A DNA stretch of 64,000 nt from Polaribacter sp. SA4-10 (GTDB lineage: Bacteria; Bacteroidota; Bacteroidia; Flavobacteriales; Flavobacteriaceae): positions 1,456,001 to 1,520,000 of the forward strand of contig NZ_CP019331.1 of assembly GCF_002163835.1 (NCBI RefSeq), in the 5' to 3' direction. The position numbers were made by a program, and so were the translations under genes. The notes beneath the pieces are model-generated. The model was not told the DNA's origin, did no database searches, and saw nothing but the letters and a program-made list of their open reading frames with translations. Positions 8,630 through 18,423 of this stretch are shown piece after piece; positions within the stretch are counted from its first letter, which is position 1, and each line of letters starts with the position of its first letter.

Positions 8630-9553
8630 TTAAAATGATGAAATTGTTTTTTCAATTCCTTTTTTTGCTGATAAAGGTAAATCTTTTTGAATCGCTTTTT
8701 TGATTTTATGATTAGAAACCTCATAGCTTTCTACTAACTTCTGTACTCTTTCTGAATTGATTGGTAAAGGCAGAAAATCTCCAATTTCAGCAAACAAATT
8801 GACTAAAAATTTTGGAATGTTTACTATTTTAGAGGGCTTATTAATCGTTTCACCAATGATCGTAACTAATTCTTTAGTAGATACACTTTCATCATCTGCA
8901 ATATTATAAACTCCAGATTCAATTTTAGAATTATCAATTAATTCATTGATGATAAAGCATAAGTTCTCTACAGAAACATAAGATCTTTTATTCTCGTACT
9001 TACCAAATGGATAAGGTATTCCTTTAGAAATAAAACGATATAAAAGATTTAAATTCCCTTTATTTTTTGGACCATGAATCATACAAGGCCTTAATATATA
9101 TACTCTTTTAGTACTAGGAATTACTTTTGATAAAATATAATTTTCTGCTGCTAATTTAGATTTTCCATAAACACTTACTGGATTCGGAGTAACCTCTTCA
9201 GTTAAAACGCCTTCTACGACATCTGCAGCTGCCTTTACAGAACTCATATAAATAAAAACTTCACAATCACTTTTTAAAAACTGATCAAAAAGTTTTTTTG
9301 TGAGTTCAGTATTTACCTCAAAGTATGCTGCGTCTTCTGAAGTTTTCTTTAAATCGTGTGCTTTACCTGCTAAATGAATACAACTTTTTGATTGATTTAG
9401 CTTTTCTAGATTTAAAGCTTCATAACTCAACTCATCTAAAATTGGAGTTCTAGAAACACCGATGGTATTCTTACCACTTTGGTTTAAATAACTAATAAGG
9501 TTTATACCTACAAACCCCTTATTTCCTGTAATTACATGTAAGTTATTATTCAA
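8630..9553 (-). CDS. WbpV-like NAD-dependent sugar-nucleotide 4-reductase/epimerase
   Basis: A 307-residue extended SDR enzyme. The nucleotide-binding motif is TGNKGFVG near residue 9, a Ser in YMSSVKAA and the active-site pair YGKSKLAAE near 133 (YxxxK). Sequence style and neighbours match WbpV/WreQ-type proteins, which reduce UDP-4-keto-6-deoxy-GlcNAc to UDP-QuiNAc; the 4,6-dehydratase is three genes downstream and the initiating transferase directly downstream. A UDP-HexNAc 4-epimerase role is the main alternative and cannot be excluded from sequence alone. Confidence 0.8.
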   Translation of the reverse strand: MNNNLHVITGNKGFVGINLISYLNQSGKNTIGVSRTPILDELSYEALNLEKLNQSKSCIHLAGKAHDLKKTSEDAAYFEVNTELTKKLFDQFLKSDCEVFIYMSSVKAAADVVEGVLTEEVTPNPVSVYGKSKLAAENYILSKVIPSTKRVYILRPCMIHGPKNKGNLNLLYRFISKGIPYPFGKYENKRSYVSVENLCFIINELIDNSKIESGVYNIADDESVSTKELVTIIGETINKPSKIVNIPKFLVNLFAEIGDFLPLPINSERVQKLVESYEVSNHKIKKAIQKDLPLSAKKGIEKTISSF

Positions 9554-9554
9554 A

Positions 9555-10301
9555 CTACTTTTTGTTTAAAAATCCTATTATTTTCCAAAACCCTCTTAAT
9601 TGTACTTTTAAATAATTAAATCTTATATTATTTCTAGTTAATGCTTTTTTAATTTCTTTAGAAATTAATTGATAACTACTAATTCCAGAACTACTTAAAC
9701 CACCAATTAGCATCGAAGTTGTTGTAATATTAGAGAATTTCCATGAAATATTATGTTTCAAGAAAAAACGCGTTATTAGCTCGTAGTCTGCACCAATTGT
9801 AAAGTCTAATTGATAATCTCCAAATTTATTAAATAATTCTTTTTTGAAAAAAATTGCAGGATGCGCAGGCATAAAACCTATTTTTAATTTTTCTGGATTC
9901 CAGTTTTTTGCAGAATATTTCCTGACAGTTTTACCTTCTTCATTAAATTGTATAATGTTACCTACAGAAGCATCTATATTATTCTCTAAATGAAAATTCG
10001 CTACATTTTCTAAAACAGTATTATCTGTAAAAATATCGTCTGAATTTAAAATACCTATAAGATCTCCTGTAGCTAATTTAATTCCTTTATTCATGGCATC
10101 ATACAAACCTTTGTCAGGTTCGGAAATAAATACTGAGATAATACTTTTATACTTTTCGATTAATTCAAGAGTGCCATCAGTAGACCCCCCATCTATAACC
10201 AGATACTCAATATTGTTATGTGACTGTCTTTTTATAGATTTAAAGGTATTTTCAATAGTTTTTGAACTATTAAAGCACACAGTTATTATAGATACTTTCA
10301 T
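9555..10301 (-). CDS. Family 2 glycosyltransferase (GT-A fold)
   Basis: A 248-residue GT2 enzyme. The N-terminus SIITVCFNSSKTIENT, then YLVIDGGSTDGT, is the nucleotide-binding start of GT-A enzymes, and the metal motif is LNSDD near residue 96. PAHPAIFFKK and the GADYEL loop place it in the WcaE/WcaA-like subgroup of polysaccharide transferases. Its ATG overlaps the stop codon of the carbamoyltransferase by one base (TAATG), which suggests translational coupling. Donor and acceptor cannot be read from sequence; its place next to the initiation genes makes it a candidate for the second sugar. Confidence 0.87.
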   Translation of the reverse strand: MKVSIITVCFNSSKTIENTFKSIKRQSHNNIEYLVIDGGSTDGTLELIEKYKSIISVFISEPDKGLYDAMNKGIKLATGDLIGILNSDDIFTDNTVLENVANFHLENNIDASVGNIIQFNEEGKTVRKYSAKNWNPEKLKIGFMPAHPAIFFKKELFNKFGDYQLDFTIGADYELITRFFLKHNISWKFSNITTTSMLIGGLSSSGISSYQLISKEIKKALTRNNIRFNYLKVQLRGFWKIIGFLNKK

Positions 10302-12016
10302 TATTTTTCTAAAACATAATTACCTAAAACTAACATATCCATATCAGTCCTCAAATAACAATCTATTGCTTCCTCTGGAATATTTACTACTGGTTCATTT
10401 TCATTAAAAGAAGTGTTAATTAAGATTGGTATACCTGTTATCTCATAAAATTCTTTTATCAATCTATAGTACCTTGGTCTTAACTCTTCTTTTACAGACT
10501 GAAGTCTACCGCTACCATCAACATGAGTAACCGCTGGAATAAGTTTCTGTTTTTCTTTTCTAATTGGAAGAACTCTCTCCATAAAGGGAGTAAATTGGTA
10601 ATTTTCAAAATATTCTTCTCCGAACTCTTCAAGTATACTAGGTGCAAAAGGTCTAAAAGACTCTCTTTTTTTAATTTTTTCGTTTAGAAGTTGTTGTGCT
10701 TTAGAATTCCTTGGATCTGCTAATATAGACCTACTACCCAATGCCCTTGGTCCAAATTCGGCTTTTCCATCAAAAAACCCAATTACATTATTATTAGAAA
10801 TTGATTTTGCTATGTATTTAAAAAGTGTATTGTCTTCTAAATATTTATATTTTAAATCTAACTTCTCAATTATTTCTTTAATTTCTTCATTAGAAAAAGA
10901 GATTCCAAGATTAGCATTATATAAAGGTGCTATTCTTTTACTATCCAAATTATGAAAATAATGATATTGTGAGGCACCCATTGAAATTCCCGCATCGTGT
11001 CCTGCACTAGGTATGTATATTTCTTTAATAGATGTATTATTTAGTATTTTACCGTTAGCAACGCTATTTTGCGCTACACCTCCAGCAATACATAAGTTAG
11101 AAATACTTGTTTGTTTAAAAGCTCTTTCAATAACTTCAAAAATCAACTCCTCAGTTCTCCTCTGAAGGCTTGAAGCGATGTTTTTGTGTCTTTGATTAAT
11201 TTCTTCATTTTTTGACCTTTTTTTTCCAAATAATTTTTCAAAATTAGTTTCATCAAATAACTGACTAACATTAGGATTATTATCACTGTACGATAAAGTA
11301 CCACTGTTTAAGTTGAAAAAACTTGAATTCCATTCCAAAATATTTTTATCTCCACTCCACATTACAGACCTCATTTCTTCCAGATACTCCGGGGATCCGT
11401 AAGGAGACAATCCCATAACTTTGTATTCATCACCATAATATGGAAAACCTAAAAATTGAGTAAAGGCACTATAAAACAAACCAATACTAATAGGGAAATC
11501 TTGAGATTCTATGATTTCAATTTTATTACCAATACCTTTCCCTATCATAATAGTAGAAAAGTCACCAGAACCATCAATTGATATTAAAGTAGCTTCTTCG
11601 AAAGGACTTGAAAAAAATGCTGATGCTAAGTGAGCTCTATGATGTTCAATAAACTCTATTTTAGGACAGAATCCAAAATGATTTTTTATATTTTCCTCCA
11701 AGGAATTTAAATCTGATCGATTGGCAAATCTTTGTTTTAGCATAGAAATAGATGGCTTAATGTTTTTTGCCATGTACCTCATTTTATTAAAAATCTTAGC
11801 TTTAGGATCTCTTCCAACACAAATACTTGATATGTCGCTCATTTTTAAATCTTGCGATTGCAAACAAAACTCTATCGATTTTAGTGGTAAACCAGCCCAA
11901 TGTTTTTGTCTGGTGAATCTCTCTTCTTCTGTGGCACATATAACTTCTCCGTTAATTAATAGTGCGGCTGAGCTATCAGCATGATATGCATTTATACCTA
12001 ATGTGAATTTTTTCAT
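10301..12016 (-). CDS. NodU/CmcH family carbamoyltransferase
   Basis: A 571-residue enzyme that transfers a carbamoyl group from carbamoyl phosphate, through a carbamoyl-adenylate, to a hydroxyl of a substrate. It starts GINAYHADSSAALLING and has HHRAHLASAFFSSPF near residue 125 (metal histidines) and IDGSGDFST near 148 in the Kae1/YrdC-like fold. The carboxy-terminal domain has FGPRALGSRSILADP near 425 and INTSFNENEP near 540. Length agrees with NodU (about 560-600). Here the target is probably a sugar of the polysaccharide. It has its own well-formed promoter at 12047-12077, so it heads a sub-operon continuing into the initiation genes. Confidence 0.93.
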   Translation of the reverse strand: MKKFTLGINAYHADSSAALLINGEVICATEEERFTRQKHWAGLPLKSIEFCLQSQDLKMSDISSICVGRDPKAKIFNKMRYMAKNIKPSISMLKQRFANRSDLNSLEENIKNHFGFCPKIEFIEHHRAHLASAFFSSPFEEATLISIDGSGDFSTIMIGKGIGNKIEIIESQDFPISIGLFYSAFTQFLGFPYYGDEYKVMGLSPYGSPEYLEEMRSVMWSGDKNILEWNSSFFNLNSGTLSYSDNNPNVSQLFDETNFEKLFGKKRSKNEEINQRHKNIASSLQRRTEELIFEVIERAFKQTSISNLCIAGGVAQNSVANGKILNNTSIKEIYIPSAGHDAGISMGASQYHYFHNLDSKRIAPLYNANLGISFSNEEIKEIIEKLDLKYKYLEDNTLFKYIAKSISNNNVIGFFDGKAEFGPRALGSRSILADPRNSKAQQLLNEKIKKRESFRPFAPSILEEFGEEYFENYQFTPFMERVLPIRKEKQKLIPAVTHVDGSGRLQSVKEELRPRYYRLIKEFYEITGIPILINTSFNENEPVVNIPEEAIDCYLRTDMDMLVLGNYVLEK

Positions 12017-12046
12017 TTTTTAAATAGAATTTATTAATATGATTTG

Positions 12047-12077
12047 CAAACTTAAATAAGTTCCATAGGCTTACAAA
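12047..12077 (-). promoter_or_regulatory. Internal promoter upstream of the carbamoyltransferase gene
   Basis: On the minus strand TTTG (complement of 12074-12077), a 19-base spacer and TAAGTTTG (complement of 12047-12054) match the Bacteroidota consensus exactly. It lies in the 90-base gap before the gene, leaving a leader of about 25 bases. Confidence 0.65.
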
Positions 12078-12106
12078 ATTATGTTTTTTTGACTTTATAG
12101 ATACTA

Positions 12107-13042
12107 CTAGATAACCTTTTTAAAATATGAAATTGTTTTAATAAGCCCCTCTTCTAGGTGAGTTTTAGGTTGCCAGCAATTCAATTCTTTAAAAGCCAGT
12201 TCTATGACCGGTTTTCTTTGGGTTGGATCGTCCTGTGGCAATGGTAAATATATTATTTTCGAAGAGGAATTAGTTAATTTAATTACTAGTTCAGCCAATT
12301 CTAACATCGTAAATTCTACTGGATTACCAATATTGACAGGGCCCAAAAATTCATCTCTACTGTTCATCATACGGACCATTCCTTCTACCAAATCATCAAC
12401 ATATTGAAAACTTCTTGTTTGACTCCCATCTCCAAAAATAGTAATATCTTCTCCTTTTAAAGCTTGCACAATAAAATTAGATACTACACGACCATCTTCT
12501 GGGTTCATATTGGGGCCATAGGTATTAAAAATTCGTATAATTTTAATTTTTACTCCATTTTGATTGTGATAATCCATAAACAAAGTTTCTGCACAACGTT
12601 TTCCTTCATCATAACAAGACCTAATCCCTATCGGGTTTACGTGACCCCAATAACTTTCTGGTTGCGGATGTACCAATGGATCTCCATAGACTTCACTTGT
12701 GGATGCTTGTAATATTTTCGCATTGACTCTTTTAGCCAAACCAAGCATATTAATAGCCCCCATTACACTGGTTTTAATAGTTTTTATAGGGTTGTGTTGA
12801 TAATGCACCGGAGATGCAGGACACGCTAAATTATAAATCTCATCAACCTCACCCATATAAGGCTCAGTTACATCATGACGAACCAATTCAAAATAAGGAT
12901 TGTCTAATAAGTGTACAATATTTTCTTTACTTCCTGTAAAATAATTATCCAAGCAAATTACTTCATTTCCTTCTTTTAACAAACGTTCACATAAATGAGA
13001 ACCCACAAAACCTGCTCCACCGGTTACTAATATTTTTTTCAT
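12107..13042 (-). CDS. uxs: UDP-glucuronate decarboxylase (UDP-xylose synthase)
   Basis: A 311-residue SDR enzyme that makes UDP-xylose from UDP-glucuronic acid. [11 protein letters not shown] at residues 7-17 binds NAD. The family-specific stretch [13 protein letters not shown], then [11 protein letters not shown] near 115, the catalytic pair in SCYDEGKR near 145, and [15 protein letters not shown] near 173 are all characteristic of bacterial UXS. Two UDP-glucose dehydrogenases in the locus can supply the substrate, so the glycan probably contains xylose (or UDP-4-keto-pentose derivatives). Gaps of about 90 bases on each side set it apart from the tightly packed neighbours. Confidence 0.93.
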   Translation of the reverse strand: MKKILVTGGAGFVGSHLCERLLKEGNEVICLDNYFTGSKENIVHLLDNPYFELVRHDVTEPYMGEVDEIYNLACPASPVHYQHNPIKTIKTSVMGAINMLGLAKRVNAKILQASTSEVYGDPLVHPQPESYWGHVNPIGIRSCYDEGKRCAETLFMDYHNQNGVKIKIIRIFNTYGPNMNPEDGRVVSNFIVQALKGEDITIFGDGSQTRSFQYVDDLVEGMVRMMNSRDEFLGPVNIGNPVEFTMLELAELVIKLTNSSSKIIYLPLPQDDPTQRKPVIELAFKELNCWQPKTHLEEGLIKTISYFKKVI

Positions 13043-13134
13043 ATTTTATTTATTAATTTATACCGACTAAAGGAATAATCTTTATCTGATTTGAAACTGA
13101 TAGTATACATTTAATAGCTTATTATTATTTATGA

Positions 13135-14283
13135 TTAATTAAACAGATTCCTATTTGCATCAATAACCTCTTTATTATTACAGAATTCCTTTGCAAAATT
13201 AAATGCATTCCATGAACATTGTTCGTAGTCTTCTTCATTCATTTTAGCAAAAGATTCAATGGCAAAGATAAAATCTTCTGGCTTATCCAAAGGAATGTCA
13301 TACCCTATTTTCTTATTATGTAAATCAAGCCATGGGGTTTGATTGGATAAAATCACCGGGCATCCTGCTTGAAAGGCTTCCAATATAACATGTCCAAAAT
13401 TTTCATGAAACGTAGGCAACAACATTACATGTTGATGTTTTAATATTGCAGGCAATTTTAAATTAGGAATGGCGCCTAAATAATTTACAGTAATATGTTT
13501 GGGTAATTTTTTAATTAACAATTCACATTCTTCCCAATACCCCGGTGCACCAATAGGGCCAATAATAGAAAAATTAACTTGATAACACTCCTTAACTTCG
13601 TTCAAATAACGCAATGCTCCAATTAAATTTTTCTTTTCGGAAATTCTTGATAAAAAAAATAAATTTAAGGTAGCTGTCTCTTTTTGCTTGGTAACTAAAG
13701 ATTCAGACATTTTAGCTGAAAGGTTTGCTGCCAATTTCACCTGCATTTTCTCTCCAAAGCACTTTTTAATTTCTAGTATTTCAGTACTTGCTGTTCCCTG
13801 CCAAATAATTTTATTCGGAATCCCTGACATTTTTAAAAACAAAAGTACCAACTGTTTTTTTCTTTTACTCAACTTTAAGGCTCCTGCTCCTAACATTCCT
13901 CTGGGTGCTAATACCACGCGCATTTTATAACGCACGGCAAACCATAAAGGAAGTAAGGCAAAATAAACGGAAAATAATGAATTAAAATATACCGTATTAT
14001 AGGACTCTTCTTTCAACAAGAAACGATAGTTCGAAATATTCAAATGCTGTTTGTCAACATATTTAATTCTATAATTATCTCGTATTATCCAAACATTCGA
14101 ATCAATAGCATCATAGGGTTCAGTAGCACCTAAATCTTTATTGGACGTCACAATAGAAATATCAAATATAGCTCCAAAATGATTTACAAAATTGGAGATG
14201 GACTGTATAGGACCTCCTGCTTTATAACCTGGTAGAAACCAATCGATAAAAATCAATAATTTAGCTTTTTTCATTACTTTCAT
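13135..14283 (-). CDS. Family 4 glycosyltransferase (GT-B fold)
   Basis: A 382-residue retaining glycosyltransferase. The N-terminal acceptor domain carries the glycine-rich PGYKAGGPIQS loop near residue 20; the C-terminal donor domain has SRISEKKNL near 210 and the EX7E motif ENFGHVILE near 295. The ATG used overlaps the polymerase gene by 23 bases; a second Met three codons later (start at 14274) would shorten the overlap and also fits, so the start is uncertain by three residues. It is the last gene before a 92-base gap and therefore belongs to the middle block with wzy. Confidence 0.88.
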   Translation of the reverse strand: MKVMKKAKLLIFIDWFLPGYKAGGPIQSISNFVNHFGAIFDISIVTSNKDLGATEPYDAIDSNVWIIRDNYRIKYVDKQHLNISNYRFLLKEESYNTVYFNSLFSVYFALLPLWFAVRYKMRVVLAPRGMLGAGALKLSKRKKQLVLLFLKMSGIPNKIIWQGTASTEILEIKKCFGEKMQVKLAANLSAKMSESLVTKQKETATLNLFFLSRISEKKNLIGALRYLNEVKECYQVNFSIIGPIGAPGYWEECELLIKKLPKHITVNYLGAIPNLKLPAILKHQHVMLLPTFHENFGHVILEAFQAGCPVILSNQTPWLDLHNKKIGYDIPLDKPEDFIFAIESFAKMNEEDYEQCSWNAFNFAKEFCNNKEVIDANRNLFN

Positions 14284-15553
14284 AAGGTGTTTTTTGTATT
14301 AAATAAGCTAAATAAAATTTATTTATAATATAAAAAAGTATGTATGCTTTAATCAAATGATTTAAAACCATATAAAACTCATTTCCTGGCCTTATTAAAT
14401 AAGAAAAAAAATATGGTAACCAAATTAAATTAAGATGGTTTTTAAAAACATAGTGTTTATAAAAAAGTAATAAAAGCCTTGATATAATATGACCAAAAAT
14501 AAAAAGTGCTATAAAGGAACCTAAAAAACCAAAATTTAGATAAAAATCTCCTAAAATCCCAAAAGTCATAGCTGTCCCCTCTCTTAGACTATAACCTGTG
14601 AAATGATTGAATCTTTTATAGTCATTAACAATTCTTTTATCCGGCCACACAAATCGAGGTAATATTGCAGATATAATATCATTTAAAAAATCCGATCCAT
14701 ATTGATAGTCCACAACAGTGGGAACATGGTTTAAGACCATAGAAGTGTGCCATCCCTGGTTTAATCTACTCATTGTAACATGTACAGATTCATTTTTAAA
14801 AAAATCCGTACTAAATATTGAGTTAAAAGAATCTTTATCAAGAAGATTTGATAGTAAATTTAACTTAGAGTTAAATCCTTGATTAGTGTTGCTTTCCCAA
14901 GTATTCCTTCTGTATTCGTGTTTCACACTTTGATATACCAGTAAAAAGATAAAATTAGAGAAAATAATAAAATATTTAACCTTATTGGTTATTTTATAAC
15001 GTAGAGCGAAAAATATTGAGAAAAATATTGAAAAAATAATAAACTCTATTAAGAGTGCATTTAGAATTGAACTCAAAGCTATTTCTAAAAAAAATATGAT
15101 TACAATAATTTTATCACTTTTCCTTTTTGAAAAAATTAAACTGTATATTCCAATTGTCTTGAATAGAATGAAAAAATTAGCAATAGAGCCCAGAGAACCT
15201 GGTAAGAAAAGCATTAAAACACCTGCTAAAACACCTATAAATAAAAGAGCCCTACCTAATTTTGAAGCAATCCTACTTGAAATAGTAACTTTAGTTAATT
15301 TAAATTGATTTTTTACCGAAAATAAACCAATAATAAAACAAGCACAAGAAATAATAGCATAGTTTAAATATTCGTCTTTGTTCATTGGCATTGAATTTTC
15401 ATTACTATAATTATAAACATACATCGGAGCAATACAATATTGCAAAAGATATAAAACTGTAATTAACTCAAACAATGGAAACGATTTCCCTATATTTTTA
15501 ACCAAACGATAACTAGAAAAAACAAATAATAAAATTATTAAATTATCAATCAT
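14261..15553 (-). CDS. wzy: O-antigen/capsule repeat-unit polymerase (Wzy-like)
   Basis: A 430-residue, very hydrophobic protein with roughly ten to twelve membrane helices and a large loop around residues 220-320 containing YQYGSDFLNDIISAILPR and YSLREGTAMTFGILGD. This topology and a loop with SLREGTA-like residues are typical of Wzy/EpsG-class polymerases in flavobacterial loci; sequence conservation in this class is low. It polymerises lipid-linked repeat units on the periplasmic side. It overlaps glycosyltransferase genes on both sides (8 and 23 bases). No other polymerase candidate exists in the locus, which supports the call. Confidence 0.82.
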   Translation of the reverse strand: MIDNLIILLFVFSSYRLVKNIGKSFPLFELITVLYLLQYCIAPMYVYNYSNENSMPMNKDEYLNYAIISCACFIIGLFSVKNQFKLTKVTISSRIASKLGRALLFIGVLAGVLMLFLPGSLGSIANFFILFKTIGIYSLIFSKRKSDKIIVIIFFLEIALSSILNALLIEFIIFSIFFSIFFALRYKITNKVKYFIIFSNFIFLLVYQSVKHEYRRNTWESNTNQGFNSKLNLLSNLLDKDSFNSIFSTDFFKNESVHVTMSRLNQGWHTSMVLNHVPTVVDYQYGSDFLNDIISAILPRFVWPDKRIVNDYKRFNHFTGYSLREGTAMTFGILGDFYLNFGFLGSFIALFIFGHIISRLLLLFYKHYVFKNHLNLIWLPYFFSYLIRPGNEFYMVLNHLIKAYILFYIINKFYLAYLIQKTPYESNEKS

Positions 15554-16691
15554 TCTTTATTTTTTTTAAAAAAATTTCATGCTTTAATTTAAAAGTATCA
15601 TATGAAAAATATTTATGTGCAATTCTCACTGCGGCTTTAGATTTTTTTTTGAATTGAACATCATTCTTTATTACTGATAGTAACGCGTTTTCATGGTTAT
15701 CGTAATCAAAGGGTGAAATACAAAAACCATTTTCATTATTAAATATTGCTTCTTGTGAACCATCTTGATTGCCCACAATAATAGGTGATCCACAAGCCAT
15801 TGCTTCTAGAGGAGTCAATGGGATACCTTCTCCTCTGCCAACTCCCCTGTCAGATACTAAAGAAAAAATTCTTGAAGCTCTATAAAACTTTGCTAAATCA
15901 TCTTCATGAACCATTCCTGAAAAAAAGACACGATCTGATATATTTAAATTACTCGCTAATTCTTTCAAAAATTCAATCATATCTCCTTTACCTGCAAAAA
16001 CCAACACAGCATTTTCATCTTTCAATGCCACTTTTGAGAACACTTCTAACAATCTCTCATATCCTTTATGCGAAGCAGCATAAGACAATCTACCCAATGT
16101 TAAAATCCAAGGATAAATGCTTGGGTCTGGCAAATTATACTTTTTATAAAAATCGTCTTCATCATCTGCAATAACTTCATTAAACTTATCAAAATCAACA
16201 CAATCCCAAATAACATCAATAGAATCGGAGCTCCTAAATCCCTCATTTATAGCGTAATTAGATGTAAAATGACAATCTGAAATTACGTGTGTAACCCTTT
16301 TAAATCCCTTTTCCACATCAGGTCTTAAACCACTCCAAATTTCAAGGCCATAAATATTTAAAACACTTTTAACTTTATTGATTAGTTTAAACTTTATTAA
16401 AATTTCAGTAAGGTTAATATGCCCTAGCCAAACAATATCTGGCTTCCAAAAAAAGATATTAAATAAAACCTTAAAAGTAAAAACTAATTTACTTGATAAT
16501 GAAGCGCCCCACCCATTCCAAGACACTTTAAACTCCTCCTCAAAATCACCTAATTGAGGTCCTAATAATGAAAAAACTTTTACGTTTTGCTCCCCCACTA
16601 ATTCTCTTAAACAACGTATTTGATAGCGGTTATATCTACTAATTCCACCTTTATCAAAACACCCAGTTGTTAAATATAAAATTTTTTTCAT
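15546..16691 (-). CDS. Family 4 glycosyltransferase (GT-B fold)
   Basis: A 381-residue GT4 enzyme. The N-terminus LYLTTGCFDKGGISRYN holds the glycine loop of the acceptor domain. In the donor domain, ILTLGRLSYAASHKGYE near residue 195 and the EX7E motif EGIPLTPLE near 288, followed by AMACGSPIIVGNQDGS, are clear. Overlaps wzy by 8 bases and follows the acyltransferase gene by 6. The specific linkage is unknown. Confidence 0.9.
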   Translation of the reverse strand: MKKILYLTTGCFDKGGISRYNRYQIRCLRELVGEQNVKVFSLLGPQLGDFEEEFKVSWNGWGASLSSKLVFTFKVLFNIFFWKPDIVWLGHINLTEILIKFKLINKVKSVLNIYGLEIWSGLRPDVEKGFKRVTHVISDCHFTSNYAINEGFRSSDSIDVIWDCVDFDKFNEVIADDEDDFYKKYNLPDPSIYPWILTLGRLSYAASHKGYERLLEVFSKVALKDENAVLVFAGKGDMIEFLKELASNLNISDRVFFSGMVHEDDLAKFYRASRIFSLVSDRGVGRGEGIPLTPLEAMACGSPIIVGNQDGSQEAIFNNENGFCISPFDYDNHENALLSVIKNDVQFKKKSKAAVRIAHKYFSYDTFKLKHEIFLKKIKND

Positions 16692-16697
16692 TTAAAA

Positions 16698-17333
16698 TTA
16701 TTTTATTGATGATAAGATTGTATTTGGTTTTACTTTTTCACCACTTATTAAACTCAATACCCCTAACCAAGTTCCGTTTGGTATCTCAGTTCCAGGCAAT
16801 ACAACAGAATTTAACCCTATAGCTGCATTCTTTCCTATAATAACATTGCCTACAATAAGAAATTGATCTTCACTTTTAGCCATTGAAGAAAAAGAATATC
16901 GTTTTTCATCCTCTGGTGTATTTAAATTTCTATAATGATGAGATAAACTATAAATTTTAGCTCCTGATGCCACCGTAACATTTTCTCCAATTCTCACACC
17001 TCCATGAGCTTGTATTAATGAAAATGGGGCTATATGCACTCCATCAGAAATAAGTAATTCACCCCAAGGTATTTTCTTTTCCCCTTTTACATGGTAATTT
17101 CTATTTTTTGAGTTAAAAGCTCCCCCTATTAAAATCGTGTTTTTATCAAACCAAATATTACTCCCTAACGAAATGTTTTTTAAATTTTCAAAAAAGACAC
17201 CTTCATCAATTACTATATTTTTACCGCAAGTTTTAAATTGTCTATTGTAATAGAAAAACCTTATTCTACGTCCAATAGAACCGCTAATATTTCTAATTAA
17301 GGACTCTACTATTTTTTTTAAATGATTAATCAT
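16698..17333 (-). CDS. Hexapeptide-repeat (left-handed beta-helix) acyltransferase
   Basis: A 211-residue protein with hexapeptide repeats such as ISLGSNIWFD, VRIGENVTVASGAKI and VIIGKNAAIGLNSVVLPG, which form the left-handed beta-helix of CoA-dependent acyltransferases. YSLSHHYRN near residue 137 contains the likely catalytic histidine. It resembles WcaF/WbbJ-type O-acetyltransferases of polysaccharide loci. Its start overlaps the end of the perosamine-synthase-like gene by 8 bases, so N-acylation of that amino sugar is an alternative role; sequence does not decide between them. Confidence 0.85.
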   Translation of the reverse strand: MINHLKKIVESLIRNISGSIGRRIRFFYYNRQFKTCGKNIVIDEGVFFENLKNISLGSNIWFDKNTILIGGAFNSKNRNYHVKGEKKIPWGELLISDGVHIAPFSLIQAHGGVRIGENVTVASGAKIYSLSHHYRNLNTPEDEKRYSFSSMAKSEDQFLIVGNVIIGKNAAIGLNSVVLPGTEIPNGTWLGVLSLISGEKVKPNTILSSIK

Positions 17334-18423
17334 TCAACAATTGTGTTATTACTTTACAAATAAATTTTACTTGTTCCTCTTTTAAATCAAAATAAGTAGG
17401 TAAATTAATTCCTTGTTGATATACAATATCTGTAACAGGTGTATGAACAGATTCATTTATATATGGCATTTGTGACATTGGATAAAAAAACGGTCTAGAA
17501 TCAACTCCTCTTTTCTTTAACTCTGTCATAAACTCATCTCTACTTTCCAGATTCCATTCAATATTGTTAAGACAAATTAACCAATAAGCATTGGTTGCCC
17601 AAGTATCTGTCTTATTTAAACTTACACCTTCTTTTTTAACAAGGTATTTTTTGTACCAAGCAAATATAGTTTGGCGTTTATCCATAAAATCTTGAACTCT
17701 CTCTAACTGAGCACATCCCAGGGCGGCTTGAATATTTGTCATTCGATAATTAAAACCCGGAGCGGTATGCCAATAACGTTTCTCCTTACTCATTGCATGA
17801 TCTCTCAAATGTTTACATCGATTGTAAAAATCTTCATCATCAGTGGTTATCATCCCACCTTCGCCTGTTGTTAAATTCTTATTTCCATAAAAACTAAAAG
17901 TACCACAATGCCCCCATGAGCCTACTCTTTTCCCTTTTACTGTTGCACCATGTGCTTCAGCGGCATCTTCTATAACCCAAAGACCATGTTTATTTGCTAT
18001 TTCGAGTATTTTGTCCATTTGTGCAGGATGACCATATAGATGCACTGGCATTATTGCTTTCGTTTTAGGCGTGATTAAACTCTCTATTACATTTGGATCT
18101 ATACATAGATTATTAGCATCAACATCTGCAAAAACAGGTGTTGCACCACAATGTAATGTAGCATTTGCGGTAGCAATAAAAGACAAATTAGGCATGATTA
18201 CCTCATCACCTTTGCCAATGCCATTCGCTGTTAATGCCAATTGAATTGCAACTGTACCGTTACTAACACATATAGCGTAGCGTGTTCCACAGAAATCTGC
18301 AAACTCTGCTTCAAATCTATCAATATATTTTCCTAAACTTGAAATCCAAGTAGAACGGACTGCATCTGTAACATAATCTATTTCTTTTTGAGTGATAGAT
18401 GGTTGTGAAATGGGTATAAACAT
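17326..18423 (-). CDS. DegT/DnrJ/EryC1 aminotransferase, GDP-perosamine synthase-like
   Basis: A 365-residue PLP enzyme. The opening IPISQPSITQKEIDYV, then WISSLGKYIDRFE, SNGTVAIQLAL near 56, VIEDAAEAHGA near 155 and the PLP lysine in SFYGNKNLTTGEGGM near 184 closely follow the GDP-perosamine synthase (Per/RfbE) pattern. These enzymes aminate GDP-4-keto-6-deoxymannose, which the gmd gene of this locus produces, so GDP-perosamine is a reasonable product; a UDP- or CDP-4-keto sugar as substrate cannot be ruled out. It abuts the next upstream gene with no spacer and overlaps the acyltransferase gene downstream. Confidence 0.85.
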   Translation of the reverse strand: MFIPISQPSITQKEIDYVTDAVRSTWISSLGKYIDRFEAEFADFCGTRYAICVSNGTVAIQLALTANGIGKGDEVIMPNLSFIATANATLHCGATPVFADVDANNLCIDPNVIESLITPKTKAIMPVHLYGHPAQMDKILEIANKHGLWVIEDAAEAHGATVKGKRVGSWGHCGTFSFYGNKNLTTGEGGMITTDDEDFYNRCKHLRDHAMSKEKRYWHTAPGFNYRMTNIQAALGCAQLERVQDFMDKRQTIFAWYKKYLVKKEGVSLNKTDTWATNAYWLICLNNIEWNLESRDEFMTELKKRGVDSRPFFYPMSQMPYINESVHTPVTDIVYQQGINLPTYFDLKEEQVKFICKVITQLLND

